Below are positions 44,857 through 55,188 of a stretch of DNA of 64,000 nucleotides, piece by piece. The stretch's first letter is position 1. Every line of letters starts with the position of its first letter. The notes under the pieces are model-generated. The model was given only the letters and a program-made list of their open reading frames with translations. It did no database searches and was not told the DNA's origin. Position numbers and translations under genes: made by a program. Origin of the DNA: Paracoccus acridae (GTDB lineage: Bacteria; Pseudomonadota; Alphaproteobacteria; Rhodobacterales; Rhodobacteraceae); contig NZ_BMIV01000008.1 in NCBI RefSeq assembly GCF_014642735.1, positions 115,626-179,625 on the forward strand, read 5' to 3'.

Positions 44857-45531
44857 ATGACAGAACTGGACAGCCTGAAGGCCCTGGCCGATCCCGAAAA
44901 GGCGGATCAGATGCAGGCCTATCACAAGACGCCGCGCGTCTATCTTGGGGTGGCGAACCCGCACCTGGACGACCTGGTCGCCGAATGGCGGGCCTCGCGG
45001 GACATCGAAGGACGCATCGACCTGGCGCGCGACCTGTGGGCAAGCGACATCCATGAAGCGCGGATCGCGGCGGCCAAGCTGCTGACCCAGGCACGCATCC
45101 GCCCCGACGATGCCGTATGGTCGCTGATCGCCGGATGGGCGGCAGAATTCGACGGCTGGGCCATCGCGGACAGCACCATGATCGCCGGGCAGAAGCGGCT
45201 GGTGGCCGATCCCTCGCGGCTGGACCAGGTCGAGACCTGGCTGGATCATCCGAACAAATGGACCCGCCGCGCGGCCCTGGTGGGCACCCTGCCCTGGGCC
45301 AAGATGAACAACCCGAAGGCCGACGAACTTGCCGCGCGGGAACACATCCTGAACTGGGCGGCGCGGCTGGCGGATGACCGCGACTGGTTCATCCAGAAGG
45401 CCATCGCCTGGTGGCTGCGCGACCTGTCCAAACGCGACGCGCCCCGCGTCCGGGCCTTCCTGGAGGGTCACGGGGCACGCATGAAGCCCTTTGCCCGCAA
45501 GGAAGCCCTGCGGCTGGTTCAGGACCGATAA
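44857..45531 (+). CDS. DNA alkylation repair protein, AlkD-like
   Basis: AlkD-type glycosylases remove bulky or positively charged alkyl bases using HEAT-like helical repeats. From MTELDS (44857, GGAGG upstream) the protein has 224 residues, entirely helical, with the family segments AWADL-type WRASRDIEGRIDLARDLW, and DNWA-like HPNKWTRRAALVG and DDRDWFIQKAIAWWLRD near 185. Substrate and activity are not proved by sequence. The end overlaps the following lipoprotein gene, on the other strand, by 13 bases. Confidence 0.85.
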   Translation: MTELDSLKALADPEKADQMQAYHKTPRVYLGVANPHLDDLVAEWRASRDIEGRIDLARDLWASDIHEARIAAAKLLTQARIRPDDAVWSLIAGWAAEFDGWAIADSTMIAGQKRLVADPSRLDQVETWLDHPNKWTRRAALVGTLPWAKMNNPKADELAAREHILNWAARLADDRDWFIQKAIAWWLRDLSKRDAPRVRAFLEGHGARMKPFARKEALRLVQDR

Positions 45532-46025
45532 ACCTCAAGCGTCGGCAGGTCGGTCAGGGACACTCCCAGCAACTGCAGCGCGGGCAGCGACACCTGCGAC
45601 CCGCCGCTGGCAGGACCGTCCAGGGGGATCAGATCGACCTTGGCCGACTTTCCGGTGGCCGGGTCCACGATCCGGCCGATTCCGCGTTCGCTGACCAAGG
45701 GCGTCTTGATCCAGAACCCTCCCTCGGACGGGTTGCCCAACGATGCGACGGTGGTGCCCAGCCTAGTCTCGGCCGCCTCAGCCGGTTTTGCGGCGGCGGC
45801 GCGCTGTTCGGGGGTCGTGGTGTCCAGTTGGGCAGCGGACGCCCGCGCTGCCGGACGCGGCGCAGGGGCACGGGTGACGGCAGCGGCCGCCGTGACCTGT
45901 TCAGCCGTCATCTGCGTCTGCGGGGCGGCATCGGCGCCGCGCCCTGCCGTCATCGCGCCTTGAGTGCAGCCCGCCAGAACGCCCGCAGTCAGGATCAACG
46001 CCGGGGCGACAATGGTGAAACGCAT
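45519..46025 (-). CDS. Putative lipoprotein
   Basis: A 168-residue protein starting MRFTIVAPALILTAGVLAGC at 46025 (AAGGGA upstream), with a lipobox LAGC and lipid cysteine at 20. A long alanine/threonine/proline-rich stretch (about 25-100) leads to a small globular C-terminal domain (RLGTTVASLGNPSEGGFWIK, about 106-125, to the end). I know this layout only as a Rhodobacterales lipoprotein of unknown role. The frame is open further upstream, but without a signal peptide. Confidence 0.7.
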   Translation of the reverse strand: MRFTIVAPALILTAGVLAGCTQGAMTAGRGADAAPQTQMTAEQVTAAAAVTRAPAPRPAARASAAQLDTTTPEQRAAAAKPAEAAETRLGTTVASLGNPSEGGFWIKTPLVSERGIGRIVDPATGKSAKVDLIPLDGPASGGSQVSLPALQLLGVSLTDLPTLEVYRS

Positions 46026-46135
46026 GAATTGTCCCTTCTGTCCCATATTCAGCTTCAACCTAGTCTGCATAACCCGACCCCGTCCACAACCAGTCGCCGC
46101 TTGTCTGCGATCAACACCGCGCATAGATTAAGGCC

Positions 46136-47143
46136 ATGCAGCAAGCAGCCCCCCTTATCGACCCCTTCGCCCGGCCGATCACCTATCTGCGGGTGTCGGT
46201 CACGGACCGCTGCGACTTCCGCTGCGTTTATTGCATGGCCGAACACATGCAGTTCCTGCCCAAGGCAGAGCTTCTGACGCTGGAGGAGCTGGAGCGCCTG
46301 TGCAGCGCCTTTGTGGACCTTGGCGTGCAAAAGCTGCGCATCACCGGGGGCGAGCCCCTGGTCCGCCGCAACATCATGTCCTTCTTCCGCTCCATGTCGC
46401 GCCATTTGGGCAACGGTCTGGACGAATTGACGCTGACCACCAATGGCAGTCAGCTTGGCCGCTATGCCGGCGAACTGGTCGATTGCGGTGTCAGGCGGGT
46501 CAATGTGTCGCTGGACACGCTGGATGCGGACAAGTTCGCGGCGATCACCCGCTGGGGACGCCTGCCGCAGGTGCTGGACGGCATCCGTGCCGCGCAAGCC
46601 GCCGGGCTGCGGGTCAAGATCAACGCGGTCGCGCTGAAAGGCGTGAACGATGTCGAACTGTTCGACCTTGTCCGCTGGTGCGGCGACGAGGGTCACGACC
46701 TGACCTTCATCGAGGTCATGCCGATGGGCGATCTGGGCAACGAGGATCGGCTGGACCAGTACTGGCCCCTGTCCGACCTGCGCGCCCGCCTGGCCGAACG
46801 CTTTACCCTGATCGACCTTGCCGAACGGACCGGCGGCCCCGCCCGCTATGTCCGGCTGCAGGAAACCGGGCAGAAGATCGGCTTCATCACGCCCCTGACG
46901 CATAATTTCTGCGAAAGCTGCAACCGGGTGCGCCTGACCTGCACCGGCGAACTCTACATGTGCCTGGGCCAGGAGGATCGTGCGGACCTGCGCGCGCCGC
47001 TGCGCGCCTCGGCCGAGGATGCCGTGGTCAAGGACGCCATCCGCGCCGCGATCAGCCGCAAGCCCAAGGGCCACGATTTCGACTATTCCCGCCAGACCGT
47101 CGCGGGCCAGATGTCCCGCCACATGAGCCATACCGGCGGCTAG
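46136..47143 (+). CDS. moaA: GTP 3',8-cyclase MoaA
   Basis: A radical-SAM enzyme that starts molybdenum-cofactor synthesis from GTP, together with MoaC. The 335 residues have the SAM cluster cysteines C26, C30 and C33 ([10 protein letters not shown]), and the second cluster cysteines in [17 protein letters not shown] near 262-280. The C-terminal GG needed for activity in the family is present (HTGG at the end). The TAG stop is part of the palindromic repeat at 47141. No other moa genes adjoin. Confidence 0.95.
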   Translation: MQQAAPLIDPFARPITYLRVSVTDRCDFRCVYCMAEHMQFLPKAELLTLEELERLCSAFVDLGVQKLRITGGEPLVRRNIMSFFRSMSRHLGNGLDELTLTTNGSQLGRYAGELVDCGVRRVNVSLDTLDADKFAAITRWGRLPQVLDGIRAAQAAGLRVKINAVALKGVNDVELFDLVRWCGDEGHDLTFIEVMPMGDLGNEDRLDQYWPLSDLRARLAERFTLIDLAERTGGPARYVRLQETGQKIGFITPLTHNFCESCNRVRLTCTGELYMCLGQEDRADLRAPLRASAEDAVVKDAIRAAISRKPKGHDFDYSRQTVAGQMSRHMSHTGG

Positions 47144-47200
47144 GGTGCGTGCCTGCACGCACCTTGGTCCGGCCGGCCGTGCGTGCAAGCACGCACCCTA
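47141..47200. repeat. Palindromic repeat pair, copy B, supplying two stop codons
   Basis: The same units as at 16133-16197 but facing outwards: left unit 47141-47163, right unit 47178-47200, spacer about 14 bases. Each has GTGCGTGC and GCACGCAC arms. The TAGGG end of the left unit begins with the moaA stop (TAG, 47141-47143). The CCCTA end of the right unit contains the ispG stop (CTA, 47198-47200 on the plus strand). Confidence 0.85.
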
Positions 47201-48325
47201 CTCGGCCGCCTGAATTCCTGCTTCCGCCTCGATCTTCTCGGCGCGTTCCTCGACCAGTTGCACGATATGGTCGATCATCTGATCGTTGGTCATCTTGTGG
47301 CTTTGCCGCCCGGCCAGATAAACCATGCCGCTGCCCGCGCCACCGCCGGTGAAGCCGATATCGGTCATCAGCGCCTCGCCCGGACCGTTGACGACGCAGC
47401 CGATGATCGACAGCGACATGGGCGTCTTGATATGTTCCAGCCGCTTTTCCAGCCTTTCCACCGTCTTGATCACGTCAAAGCCCTGGCGCGCGCAGGACGG
47501 GCAGGAAATGATCTGCACCCCCCGCGTCCGCAGGCCCAGCGACTTGAGGATTTCAAAGCCGACCTTCACCTCCTCGACCGGATCCGCCGACAGGCTGACG
47601 CGGATCGTGTCGCCGATCCCCATCCACAGCAGGTTGCCAAGCCCGATGGCCGATTTCACCGTGCCGCCGACAAAGCCGCCCGCCTCGGTGATGCCAAGAT
47701 GGATCGGCGCGTCCGTGGCATCCGCAAGCTGCTGATAGGCGGCGGCGGACAGGAACACGTCGCTCGCCTTTACGCTGATCTTGAATTCGTGAAAGTCGTT
47801 GTCCTGCAGGATCTTGATGTGATCCAGGCCGGATTCAACCATCGCGTCCGGGCAAGGCTCGCCATATTTCTCCAGCAGGTGACGTTCCAGCGATCCCGCG
47901 TTCACGCCGATGCGGATGGAACAGCCGTGGTCCTTGGCGGCCTTGATGACCTCGCGCACGCGGCTTTCATCGCCGATATTGCCGGGATTGATGCGCAGGC
48001 AGGCGGCGCCCGCCTCGGCCGCCTCAATGGCGCGCTTGTAGTGGAAATGGATGTCGGCCACGATGGGGACCGGGCTTTCGCGGCAGATCTCGCGCAGGGC
48101 CCGCGTGGTTTCCTGATCGGGGGCGGAAATCCGCACGATGTCGGCCCCGGCGTCGGCGGCGCGGATCACCTGGTCCAGCGTGGCGCGCACGTCATGGCCG
48201 TTGGTGTTGGTCATGGTCTGCACGCTGATCGGCGCGTCGCCGCCCACGGGCACGTTGCCCACCATGATCTGGCGCGACTTCCGACGCTCGATGTTGCGCC
48301 AAGGACGGATGGGGTTCAGCGACAT
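47198..48325 (-). CDS. ispG: (E)-4-hydroxy-3-methylbut-2-enyl-diphosphate synthase IspG
   Basis: Penultimate enzyme of the MEP isoprenoid pathway, a 4Fe-4S enzyme acting with flavodoxin or ferredoxin. The 375 residues have an N-terminal TIM barrel ([20 protein letters not shown]) and a C-terminal cluster domain with [13 protein letters not shown] and the third cysteine in [11 protein letters not shown]. The stop codon lies in the palindromic repeat. Length is the bacterial norm. Confidence 0.96.
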   Translation of the reverse strand: MSLNPIRPWRNIERRKSRQIMVGNVPVGGDAPISVQTMTNTNGHDVRATLDQVIRAADAGADIVRISAPDQETTRALREICRESPVPIVADIHFHYKRAIEAAEAGAACLRINPGNIGDESRVREVIKAAKDHGCSIRIGVNAGSLERHLLEKYGEPCPDAMVESGLDHIKILQDNDFHEFKISVKASDVFLSAAAYQQLADATDAPIHLGITEAGGFVGGTVKSAIGLGNLLWMGIGDTIRVSLSADPVEEVKVGFEILKSLGLRTRGVQIISCPSCARQGFDVIKTVERLEKRLEHIKTPMSLSIIGCVVNGPGEALMTDIGFTGGGAGSGMVYLAGRQSHKMTNDQMIDHIVQLVEERAEKIEAEAGIQAAE

Positions 48326-48403
48326 GGATGCCTCCGGGGGTTCGCCCCTTGCAGATAAGCCATCGCGACCAAGGCGGCAACCGCCGCACGGGGCTTTGAT
48401 CGT

Positions 48404-49066
48404 TCAGGCAGGCAGGCGAAGCGCCGTCATCACGGATGCCAGCGTGCTGCGCGGCAACATCAGCAGCATCTTGCCCTCGATCCGCAGGGTCACGACGCCG
48501 TTCGCCATGTTGGATGTGCCAACCCGCCCGCCCGGCGCGAACTCGATCCCCTCGATGGGCCATTCCAGCCCCGTGCTGATCCCCCGCGCCGGTCCCATCG
48601 GATAGAGCGAGACCCGGGTGCCCGGCATCAGCGGCAAGGTCAGGCGCGGCGGCGCCACGAAGACCACGTCGTCGGACCCCAGAAGGATCACAAGGGGGCG
48701 GGGCGTGCTGGCCATTGTCGTCAATGCCGACAGCGTATGATCCAGACGCAGCCCGGCAAATCCCACCGCCATCACGAAAGGCGCCGCGATGCGGGTCAGG
48801 CACTTGGCGAAATCCGTGCTGTCCTGTTCGGCCACATGATGAATGCGTCCCGCCGGGATCAGCTTGCGCGCGCCGGCCGTGATGCTGTCCAGATCGCCGA
48901 TCACCCAGTCGGGGGCCTGACCCAAGGCAAGCGCCCGGTCGGCCCCGCCATCGGCGGCCACAAGGGTCGGCGCCACCGCCAGCGCGGTCTGCAGGTCATA
49001 AGGGGTCGTCGCGCCGCCCCCGATCACGGTCACCCCCCGATCAGAGATGACCAGCGGCGGTATCAT
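48404..49066 (-). CDS. Thiamine pyrophosphokinase
   Basis: Transfers pyrophosphate from ATP to thiamine, forming the coenzyme directly. From MIPPLVISD (49066) it has 220 residues. VAADGGADRAL and VIGDLDSI are the ATP/metal motifs, and EQDSTDFAKCL follows; the C-terminus has the thiamine-binding TSNMANG. The ATG overlaps the stop of the DUF2842 gene as ATGA. Most enterobacteria use ThiK/ThiL instead, but this salvage enzyme is usual in Rhodobacterales. No TPP riboswitch seen. Confidence 0.9.
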   Translation of the reverse strand: MIPPLVISDRGVTVIGGGATTPYDLQTALAVAPTLVAADGGADRALALGQAPDWVIGDLDSITAGARKLIPAGRIHHVAEQDSTDFAKCLTRIAAPFVMAVGFAGLRLDHTLSALTTMASTPRPLVILLGSDDVVFVAPPRLTLPLMPGTRVSLYPMGPARGISTGLEWPIEGIEFAPGGRVGTSNMANGVVTLRIEGKMLLMLPRSTLASVMTALRLPA

Positions 49067-49275
49067 TCCCCGCGCCCGACGCCGGAAAAGACCCGCTTGA
49101 ACGGCAGGATCCACAGGATGCCCAAGCCCACATAGACCGCGACCTCGACCAGGATCGGCTGGCGGCCAAAGCGCGCGTCCATCCAGTTGACCAGCGTCAC
49201 CGCAGCGACGATGTAAAGCGGCAGGCCGATGACAAGGATCAGCAGCGACAGCCTCTTGCGTGTCTTCAGGTTCAT
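49063..49275 (-). CDS. DUF2842 domain small membrane protein
   Basis: A 70-residue protein from MNLKTRKR (49275) with two membrane spans (about 9-29 and 43-60) and the family sequence RLSLLILVIGLPLYIVAAV, then VYVGLGILWILPFKRVFSG. The function is unknown. The stop overlaps the thiamine pyrophosphokinase gene by four bases, so translation is coupled; whether this means a link in function is open. Confidence 0.85.
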   Translation of the reverse strand: MNLKTRKRLSLLILVIGLPLYIVAAVTLVNWMDARFGRQPILVEVAVYVGLGILWILPFKRVFSGVGRGE

Positions 49276-49291
49276 CGCCGCCTCCGTTTCA

Positions 49292-49341
49292 TCTTCTGTG
49301 GATAAATATCCCACGGGGGTCCGGGGGTGTGAAACCCCCGG
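49292..49341 (-). repeat. Two-stem gene-end repeat, copy 1 (after purA)
   Basis: Right after purA, in its direction of transcription, stands a stem of eight pairs (CCGGGGGT 49321-49328 with ACCCCCGG 49334-49341, loop of five). It is followed by ACCCCCGTGGGATATTTA and a second small stem TGGGATA/TATCCA. It differs from copy 3 (55410-55459) at six of about 50 positions. Probably both a transcription terminator and a dispersed repeat. Confidence 0.75.
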
Positions 49342-49350
49342 TTTGCGCCC

Positions 49351-50643
49351 TCAGTCCGCAAAAGGATCCGTCACCAGGATGGTATCGTCCCGTTCAGGAC
49401 TGGTCGAGAGCAGCGCGACCGGGCATTGGATCAACTCCTCGACCCGGCGGACATACTTGATCGCCGCCGCAGGAAGCTGCGCCCAGCTGCGCGCGCCTTG
49501 CGTGGATTCCTGCCAGCCTTCCATTTCCTCATAGATGGGCGTGACTTTGGCCTGCAGCGCGGCGGCCGTGGGCAGATAGTCGTATTTCACGCCATCGATC
49601 TCGTAGCCCACGCAGATCTTCAACGTGTCGAACCCGTCCAGCACGTCCAGCTTGGTCAGCGCGATGCCGTTCACGCCGCTGATGGCGCAGGTCTGGCGCA
49701 CCAGCACCGCGTCGAACCAGCCGCAGCGGCGCTTGCGCCCGGTGACGGTGCCGAATTCATGCCCGCGTTCGCCAAGACGCTGCCCGTCGCCGTCGTGCAA
49801 CTCGGTCGGGAACGGCCCCTCGCCCACGCGGGTGGTATAGGCCTTGACGATCCCCAGCACGAAGCCGATGGCCGAAGGTCCCATGCCGGTCCCGGACGCC
49901 GCCATCCCCGACATGGTGGTCGAACTGGTGACATAGGGATAGGTGCCGAAGTCGATATCCAGCAGCGACCCCTGCGCGCCTTCGAACAGGATGCGCTTGC
50001 CGGCCTTGCGGGCATCGGCCATGATCTTCCAGACCGGCTGGGCATAGGGCAGCAGCTTCGGCGCCACTTCCATCAGCCTGGCCTTCAACTCGGCCCGGTC
50101 GATGGGCTCGGCGCCCAGTCCCTGCCGCAAGGCATCGTGATGGGCCAGCAGGCGGTCCAGCCGCGCATCCAGCGTTTCCTCGTCGCCCAGATCCGCCACG
50201 CGGATGGTGCGGCGTCCCACCTTGTCCTCGTATGCCGGGCCGATGCCGCGGCCGGTGGTGCCGATCTTGGCCTTGCCCGCGGCTTCCTCGCGCAGCTTGT
50301 CCAGATCCTGGTGCAGCGGCAGGATCAGCGGGGTGTTCTCCGCGATCATCAGGTTATCGGTCGAGATCGTGACGCCCTGGCCCGACAGCTTGTCGATTTC
50401 CGAAAACAGCGCCCAAGGGTCCAGCACCACTCCATTGCCGATCACGGCCAGCTTGCCTTCCCGCACGATACCCGAGGGCAGCAGCGACAGCTTGAAGACC
50501 TTCTCGCCGATGACCAGCGTGTGCCCGGCGTTATGACCGCCCTGGAAACGCGCGATCACATCGGCCCGTTCGCTCAGCCAATCGACGATCTTGCCCTTGC
50601 CCTCGTCGCCCCATTGCGCGCCGACAACCACCACATTGGCCAT
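49351..50643 (-). CDS. purA: Adenylosuccinate synthetase PurA
   Basis: First committed step from IMP to AMP, joining aspartate with GTP hydrolysis. It has 430 residues from [18 protein letters not shown], which is itself the P-loop signature; the catalytic [10 protein letters not shown] follows. A start five codons earlier exists (50658), but the family begins at MANVVVV. It diverges from ftsY across 161 bases in which I see no clear promoter or site. Confidence 0.97.
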   Translation of the reverse strand: MANVVVVGAQWGDEGKGKIVDWLSERADVIARFQGGHNAGHTLVIGEKVFKLSLLPSGIVREGKLAVIGNGVVLDPWALFSEIDKLSGQGVTISTDNLMIAENTPLILPLHQDLDKLREEAAGKAKIGTTGRGIGPAYEDKVGRRTIRVADLGDEETLDARLDRLLAHHDALRQGLGAEPIDRAELKARLMEVAPKLLPYAQPVWKIMADARKAGKRILFEGAQGSLLDIDFGTYPYVTSSTTMSGMAASGTGMGPSAIGFVLGIVKAYTTRVGEGPFPTELHDGDGQRLGERGHEFGTVTGRKRRCGWFDAVLVRQTCAISGVNGIALTKLDVLDGFDTLKICVGYEIDGVKYDYLPTAAALQAKVTPIYEEMEGWQESTQGARSWAQLPAAAIKYVRRVEELIQCPVALLSTSPERDDTILVTDPFAD

Positions 50644-50804
50644 GAACGGTCCTTCCATCTGCCCGAAAAATGTCCGGTGCAGGGTCTAGCGCAAGGCCGG
50701 GCCGGGGGAAAGCCGCGATTTGACCGGCGCGGCACCGGCCGCCTGCCCTTTTCCTTTCCGGTCGCAAGGTTTAGGTTCGCCGCCGGGCTGCAAGGGTACA
50801 GGGC

Positions 50805-51851
50805 ATGTCGTTTTTCTCGAAACTGCGCGATCGGCTGACCCGATCCTCGTCAAAGATCGGCGAAGGATTGGACGGCATCGTGGACGCCGGACCTGCCCCT
50901 GCCGCCGTGACGCCGGCTGCCCCCCAGCCCATGGATCCACCGCCGCCTGCGGCGCCTGCGGCCCCTTCCGCCGGATTGGTCGGGCGCCTGTTCGGCACCG
51001 CCCCCGCCAAACCCGAGGAACCGCGTCGCGCCCTCGACGACGAGATGCTCGAGGAACTGGAGGACATGCTGGTCCAGGCCGACCTCGGCGTGGATACGGC
51101 CCTGCGCGTGACGGCCAATATCGCCGAAGGGCGGATGGGGCGCCGCCTGTCGGCCACCGAACTCAAGGAACTGCTGGCGACCGAGATCGCGCGGATCATG
51201 ACCCCGGTGGCCCGTCCCCTGCCCCTTTACCCCAAGAAGCCGCAGGTCGTGCTGGTCGTGGGCGTCAATGGCGCGGGCAAGACGACCACCATCGGCAAGC
51301 TGGCAAGCCAGTTTCGCGCGGCGGGCAAGTCGGTGATGATCGCGGCGGGCGACACGTTCCGCGCGGCGGCCGTCGAACAGTTGCAAATCTGGGGCCAGCG
51401 GGCGGGCGTGCCGGTGATGGTCGCCGCGCAAGGCAGCGATCCCGCAAGCCTGGCCTTCGACGCCATGACGCGGGCCGAGGCTGAAGGCGCCGATCTTCTG
51501 ATGATCGACACGGCCGGCCGCCTGCAGAACCGCCAGGACCTGATGGAGGAACTGGCCAAGATCGTCCGCGTGATCCGCAAGAAGGATCCAACCGCGCCCC
51601 ACAACACCCTTCTGGTGCTGGACGCGACCACGGGCCAGAATGCGCTGAACCAGGTGGAAACCTTCCGCCAACTTGCCGATGTCTCGGGCCTGGTGATGAC
51701 GAAACTGGACGGCACCGCGCGCGGCGGCGTGCTGGTGGCCCTGGCCGACCGCTTCGGCCTGCCGATCCATGCGATCGGCGTCGGCGAACAGATCGACGAC
51801 CTAGACGCCTTCGACGCCAATGACTTCGCCCGCGCGCTTGTCGGGCTCTGA
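50805..51851 (+). CDS. ftsY: Signal recognition particle receptor FtsY
   Basis: Docks SRP-ribosome complexes at the membrane for cotranslational insertion. The 348 residues have a short basic N-terminus, a proline/alanine linker (about 30-60) instead of the long acidic A domain of E. coli, then the N domain and the SRP-type GTPase with GVNGAGKTTTIGKLA, DTFRAAAVEQL, MIDTAGRLQN and VMTKLDGTARGG. The end is directly followed by gene-end repeat copy 2. Confidence 0.96.
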   Translation: MSFFSKLRDRLTRSSSKIGEGLDGIVDAGPAPAAVTPAAPQPMDPPPPAAPAAPSAGLVGRLFGTAPAKPEEPRRALDDEMLEELEDMLVQADLGVDTALRVTANIAEGRMGRRLSATELKELLATEIARIMTPVARPLPLYPKKPQVVLVVGVNGAGKTTTIGKLASQFRAAGKSVMIAAGDTFRAAAVEQLQIWGQRAGVPVMVAAQGSDPASLAFDAMTRAEAEGADLLMIDTAGRLQNRQDLMEELAKIVRVIRKKDPTAPHNTLLVLDATTGQNALNQVETFRQLADVSGLVMTKLDGTARGGVLVALADRFGLPIHAIGVGEQIDDLDAFDANDFARALVGL

Positions 51852-51853
51852 CG

Positions 51854-51917
51854 CTTCTTCGTTGCCCAAATATCCTCGGGGGAACGCGCGAAGCGCGTGG
51901 GGGCAGACAGCCCCCGC
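51854..51917 (-). repeat. Two-stem gene-end repeat, copy 2 (after hisG)
   Basis: This variant, between converging ftsY and hisG, has GGGGGC (51899-51904) pairing with GCCCCC (51910-51915) around AGACA. An inserted stem ACGCGC/GCGCGT (51884-51898) follows, then CCCCCGAGGATATTTGGGC, read on the hisG strand. It has the same core and position relative to a minus-strand gene as copies 1 and 3. Confidence 0.65.
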
Positions 51918-52595
51918 CTAGCTTGCCACCCCAAGCTGCGCCAGAAACGGCCGCACATCACCAAGCGCCGCCCGGTGTGCAAAAAGCGTAGCCTGCGACT
52001 GCAGGATCGGCTCGGCCCCCAGGATCTTCAGGTTGTTGGCCCGCAGCGTTTCCCCGGACGAGGTGATGTCGGCCACCGCCTCGGCGGTCTGGTTGGCAAC
52101 CGTGCCCTCAGTCGCGCCCTGGGAATCGACCAGCTGGTAATCCGCGACCTCGTGATGGGCCAGCCAGGCGCGGACCAGGCGGTGATATTTGGTGGCGATG
52201 CGCAGGCGGAAGCCATGGGCCGCGCGGAAGTCGCGCGCAATGGACGCGAAATCGTCCAGATCCTCGCAATCGCGCCAGCATTCCGGCACGGCCAGGATCA
52301 GGTCGGCATGGCCAAAGCCCATGGGCGCGATCTCGGCCACGTCCGACCGCCAGCCTGCCAGCTTCTCGCGCACCAGGTCGGTGCCAGTCACGCCCAGTTC
52401 AATCCGCCCTGCGGCAAGTTCTCGCGGGATCTCGCCCGCCGACAGCAGGACCAGCGACACCCCCTCCGCGCCCTGGACCTGGCCCGCATATTCGCGATCC
52501 GACCCGCTGCGCGACAGGGTGACGCCGCGCGCCGCGAACCAGTCGAAGGTCTGCTCCATCAGCCGCCCCTTGGACGGCACCCCCAGCCGGATCAT
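51918..52595 (-). CDS. hisG: ATP phosphoribosyltransferase catalytic subunit HisG, short form
   Basis: First step of histidine synthesis. It has 225 residues, the short form that lacks the regulatory domain and needs HisZ. GVPSKGRLM stands at the start, and the PRPP-binding loop is in the stretch ending VDSQGATEGTVANQ. It is coupled to hisZ by an ATGA overlap. Confidence 0.96.
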   Translation of the reverse strand: MIRLGVPSKGRLMEQTFDWFAARGVTLSRSGSDREYAGQVQGAEGVSLVLLSAGEIPRELAAGRIELGVTGTDLVREKLAGWRSDVAEIAPMGFGHADLILAVPECWRDCEDLDDFASIARDFRAAHGFRLRIATKYHRLVRAWLAHHEVADYQLVDSQGATEGTVANQTAEAVADITSSGETLRANNLKILGAEPILQSQATLFAHRAALGDVRPFLAQLGVAS

Positions 52596-53659
52596 CGCGC
52601 GGCCTCCAGTTCGGCGACAAGGCCGGGGCGGATGATGCCGCCCACCGCCGGAATCGCCCGACCGCCCCGGCCCAGAACGGCGGTCAACGCGTCATAGCGC
52701 CCGCCGGATGCCACCGGGGGCCAGTCAGGACGGTTCTGCGCCACGAAGCTGAAGGTGAAGCCGTCGTAATATTCCATCGTCTGCCGCCCATGGCTTGCAT
52801 CGAACAGGATCGCGCCCGGCACGATGCCCAAGGCCGAGAGCATCGCCAGCCGATCCTCGATCCGTGCGACGGCGGAGCCAAGATCGGGCCATTCCGCGAC
52901 CAGTCCGCGCAGATCCGCCAAGGCCGCAGGCAGGGGCGCGCGCACCGCAAACAGCCGTTCCAGCCGCGCGTTCCAGGCCGGGTCCAACGGCACCGCGTCC
53001 CGGTCGGCCAGCAGCCGGTCGATCCGGGCCTGCATCTCGTCCTCGCCGCGCAGGCCAGCCCAGGGGGCGACCGGTGCAGGCAGGACGCGCGCCTCGGCGG
53101 GCCGAGAGAACCGCGCCAGCAGCCGCGCAAAGCGGCGAGGCCGCCACAGGTGATGCAGCAGGGCATCGCGACGGGCATTTGACAGCGGCAGCGCCCGGAC
53201 CGCATCCATCAGCAGCCCCGTATCGCCCGTCACGGCCTGCAGGCCATAGGGGGTCAGCAGCCGGTGGAACAGCCCGAAGACCTCGGCATCGGCCTCGCGA
53301 TCATGGGCGAACAGCTCGAACCCCGCCTGCAGGTATTCGTTGTCACGCGGATTGGCAGGGCGCTCCTCGCCCGGATCCTGCTTGCGAAAGACCTCGCCCA
53401 GATAGCAGTATCGTGCCGGTTCCGCCCCGCCTGCCATGTGCATCTGCACCACGGGCACCGTGAAATCGGGCCGCAGCATCACCTCGCCCCGCAAGGGATC
53501 GGTCGAGGTATAGGCGCGGGCGCGGATATCCTCGCCATACAGATCCAGCAGCGTGTCGGCAGGCAGCAGGATGTCGGGCGCGACCTCAACCGCCCCCGCC
53601 TCGCGGAAGGCCTGCAGGAAACGCTGGCCGATGGCCTGCTTGTCGCGCTTGGGGATCAT
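52592..53659 (-). CDS. hisZ: ATP phosphoribosyltransferase regulatory subunit HisZ
   Basis: A paralogue of histidyl-tRNA synthetase that lost tRNA charging and gives the short HisG its activity and histidine feedback. From MIPKRDKQ (53659) it has 355 residues with the class II core ([23 protein letters not shown]) and no anticodon-binding domain. It overlaps hisS and hisG, each by four bases (ATGA), so the true synthetase and its paralogue are translated in tandem from one message. Confidence 0.95.
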   Translation of the reverse strand: MIPKRDKQAIGQRFLQAFREAGAVEVAPDILLPADTLLDLYGEDIRARAYTSTDPLRGEVMLRPDFTVPVVQMHMAGGAEPARYCYLGEVFRKQDPGEERPANPRDNEYLQAGFELFAHDREADAEVFGLFHRLLTPYGLQAVTGDTGLLMDAVRALPLSNARRDALLHHLWRPRRFARLLARFSRPAEARVLPAPVAPWAGLRGEDEMQARIDRLLADRDAVPLDPAWNARLERLFAVRAPLPAALADLRGLVAEWPDLGSAVARIEDRLAMLSALGIVPGAILFDASHGRQTMEYYDGFTFSFVAQNRPDWPPVASGGRYDALTAVLGRGGRAIPAVGGIIRPGLVAELEAAR

Positions 53660-55137
53660 CCGACGATCCGCCTGACTTCCGCGACCAGATCGGCGCGCGG
53701 AACCTCGGTCTGGGCGGGTTGGGCTTTCCATTCGTCGAGGCTCGCCTCGGCCGCGATCCTTGCGCCCAGGACCAGATCCTTGACCTGCACCACGCCCCGC
53801 GCAGCCTCGTCGCCGCCCTGGATGATCGCCACCGGCGCGCCGCGCTTGTCGGCATATTTCAACTGGTTGCCGAAGTTCTTGGGATTGCCCAGATAAACCT
53901 CGGCCCGGATGCCTGCCGCCCGCAACTCGGACGCCATGGCCTGGTAATCCGCCATGCGGTCGCGGTCCATCACCGTCACGACCACCGGCCCCTGCGCCTG
54001 GGTTCCCGCAAGCCCCTTGGCCCGCAGCGCCGCCAGCAGCCGGTCCACGCCGATGCTGACGCCCGTTGCAGGCACCTTCTGGCCGGTGAATCGTTCCACC
54101 AACCCGTCATAGCGCCCGCCGCCCGCGACCGACCCGAACTGCCGCTTGCGGCCCTTCTCGTCCAGAATCTCGAAGGTCAGTTCGGCCTCGAAGACCGGGC
54201 CGGTGTAGTATCCAAGCCCCCGCACGATCGAGGGGTCGATGACCGCCCGATCCTCGGCCACGCCCATCGCGGCCAGCATGTCGGCGATCTGGGCCAGTTC
54301 CTCGACGCCCTCGGCCCCCATGGCGGACCCGCCAACCGCCGCGCGCAGGTTCGCCAGCGTCGCCGCGTTGTCCGCGCCTTTCGAGGTCAGGAAAGCCAGC
54401 ACCGGCTGGGCCTGCGCCTCGCTCAACCCAACCCCCTCGATCATCGCGCCGCTGTCGTCCTTGCGGCCCGTGGTCAGCAGCGCCAGCACGCCCGCCTCGC
54501 CAACCTTGTCGAACTTATCGATCTGGCGCAGCACATCCTCGGCCTGCTCGGCGCGGACCTCGGCGGCCTCCAGCACGCCGTTCAGAACCTTGCGGTTGTT
54601 GATCCGCACGATGTAGTCGCCCCGCGCAATCCCCACCGCCTCCAGCGCATCGGCCAGCATCGCGCAGATCTCGGCATCCGCCGCGACGGAAGCCGACCCC
54701 ACCGTATCCGCATCGCATTGATAGAACTGCCGGAACCGCCCCGGCCCCGGCTTCTCGTTCCGCCAGACCGGACCCATCGCATAGCGGCGATAGGGCGACG
54801 GCAGGTCGTTGCGGAACTGCGCCGCCACCCGCGCCAGGGGTGCCGTCAGGTCGTATCGCAGCGCCAGCCAGTCGCCAGAACCCCCGCCGGGCACGGCTTC
54901 CTCTTGCCAGGCAAAGACGCCGGCGTTGGGGCGATCCACGTCGGGCAGGAACTTGCCCAAGGCCTCGACCGTCTCGACGGCGCTGGTTTCCAGGGGATCG
55001 AAGCCATGGCGATGATAGATTTCGGCGATCCGGTCCAGCATCGCCTTGCGTTCCGTCACATCCGCGCCGAAATAGTCGCGAAAGCCCTTGGGCGTTTCCG
55101 CCTTGGGACGGGGTTGTTTTTTCTGATCTTTCGCCAT
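53656..55137 (-). CDS. hisS: Histidine--tRNA ligase HisS
   Basis: Charges tRNA-His. The 493 residues have class II motifs ([35 protein letters not shown] as motif 2, and the [13 protein letters not shown] histidine loop) and a C-terminal anticodon domain (from about 395). It is longer than the E. coli enzyme (about 424). Alphaproteobacteria of this group often have tRNA-His without the extra G-1 and a matching altered HisRS; this can be checked from motif 2. First gene of hisS-hisZ-hisG. Confidence 0.95.
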   Translation of the reverse strand: MAKDQKKQPRPKAETPKGFRDYFGADVTERKAMLDRIAEIYHRHGFDPLETSAVETVEALGKFLPDVDRPNAGVFAWQEEAVPGGGSGDWLALRYDLTAPLARVAAQFRNDLPSPYRRYAMGPVWRNEKPGPGRFRQFYQCDADTVGSASVAADAEICAMLADALEAVGIARGDYIVRINNRKVLNGVLEAAEVRAEQAEDVLRQIDKFDKVGEAGVLALLTTGRKDDSGAMIEGVGLSEAQAQPVLAFLTSKGADNAATLANLRAAVGGSAMGAEGVEELAQIADMLAAMGVAEDRAVIDPSIVRGLGYYTGPVFEAELTFEILDEKGRKRQFGSVAGGGRYDGLVERFTGQKVPATGVSIGVDRLLAALRAKGLAGTQAQGPVVVTVMDRDRMADYQAMASELRAAGIRAEVYLGNPKNFGNQLKYADKRGAPVAIIQGGDEAARGVVQVKDLVLGARIAAEASLDEWKAQPAQTEVPRADLVAEVRRIVG

Positions 55138-55188
55138 GGTCCTGCCTTTCCGGCCAAATCCGTGGCTGCCTTAACCGAAGGGGCCGAT

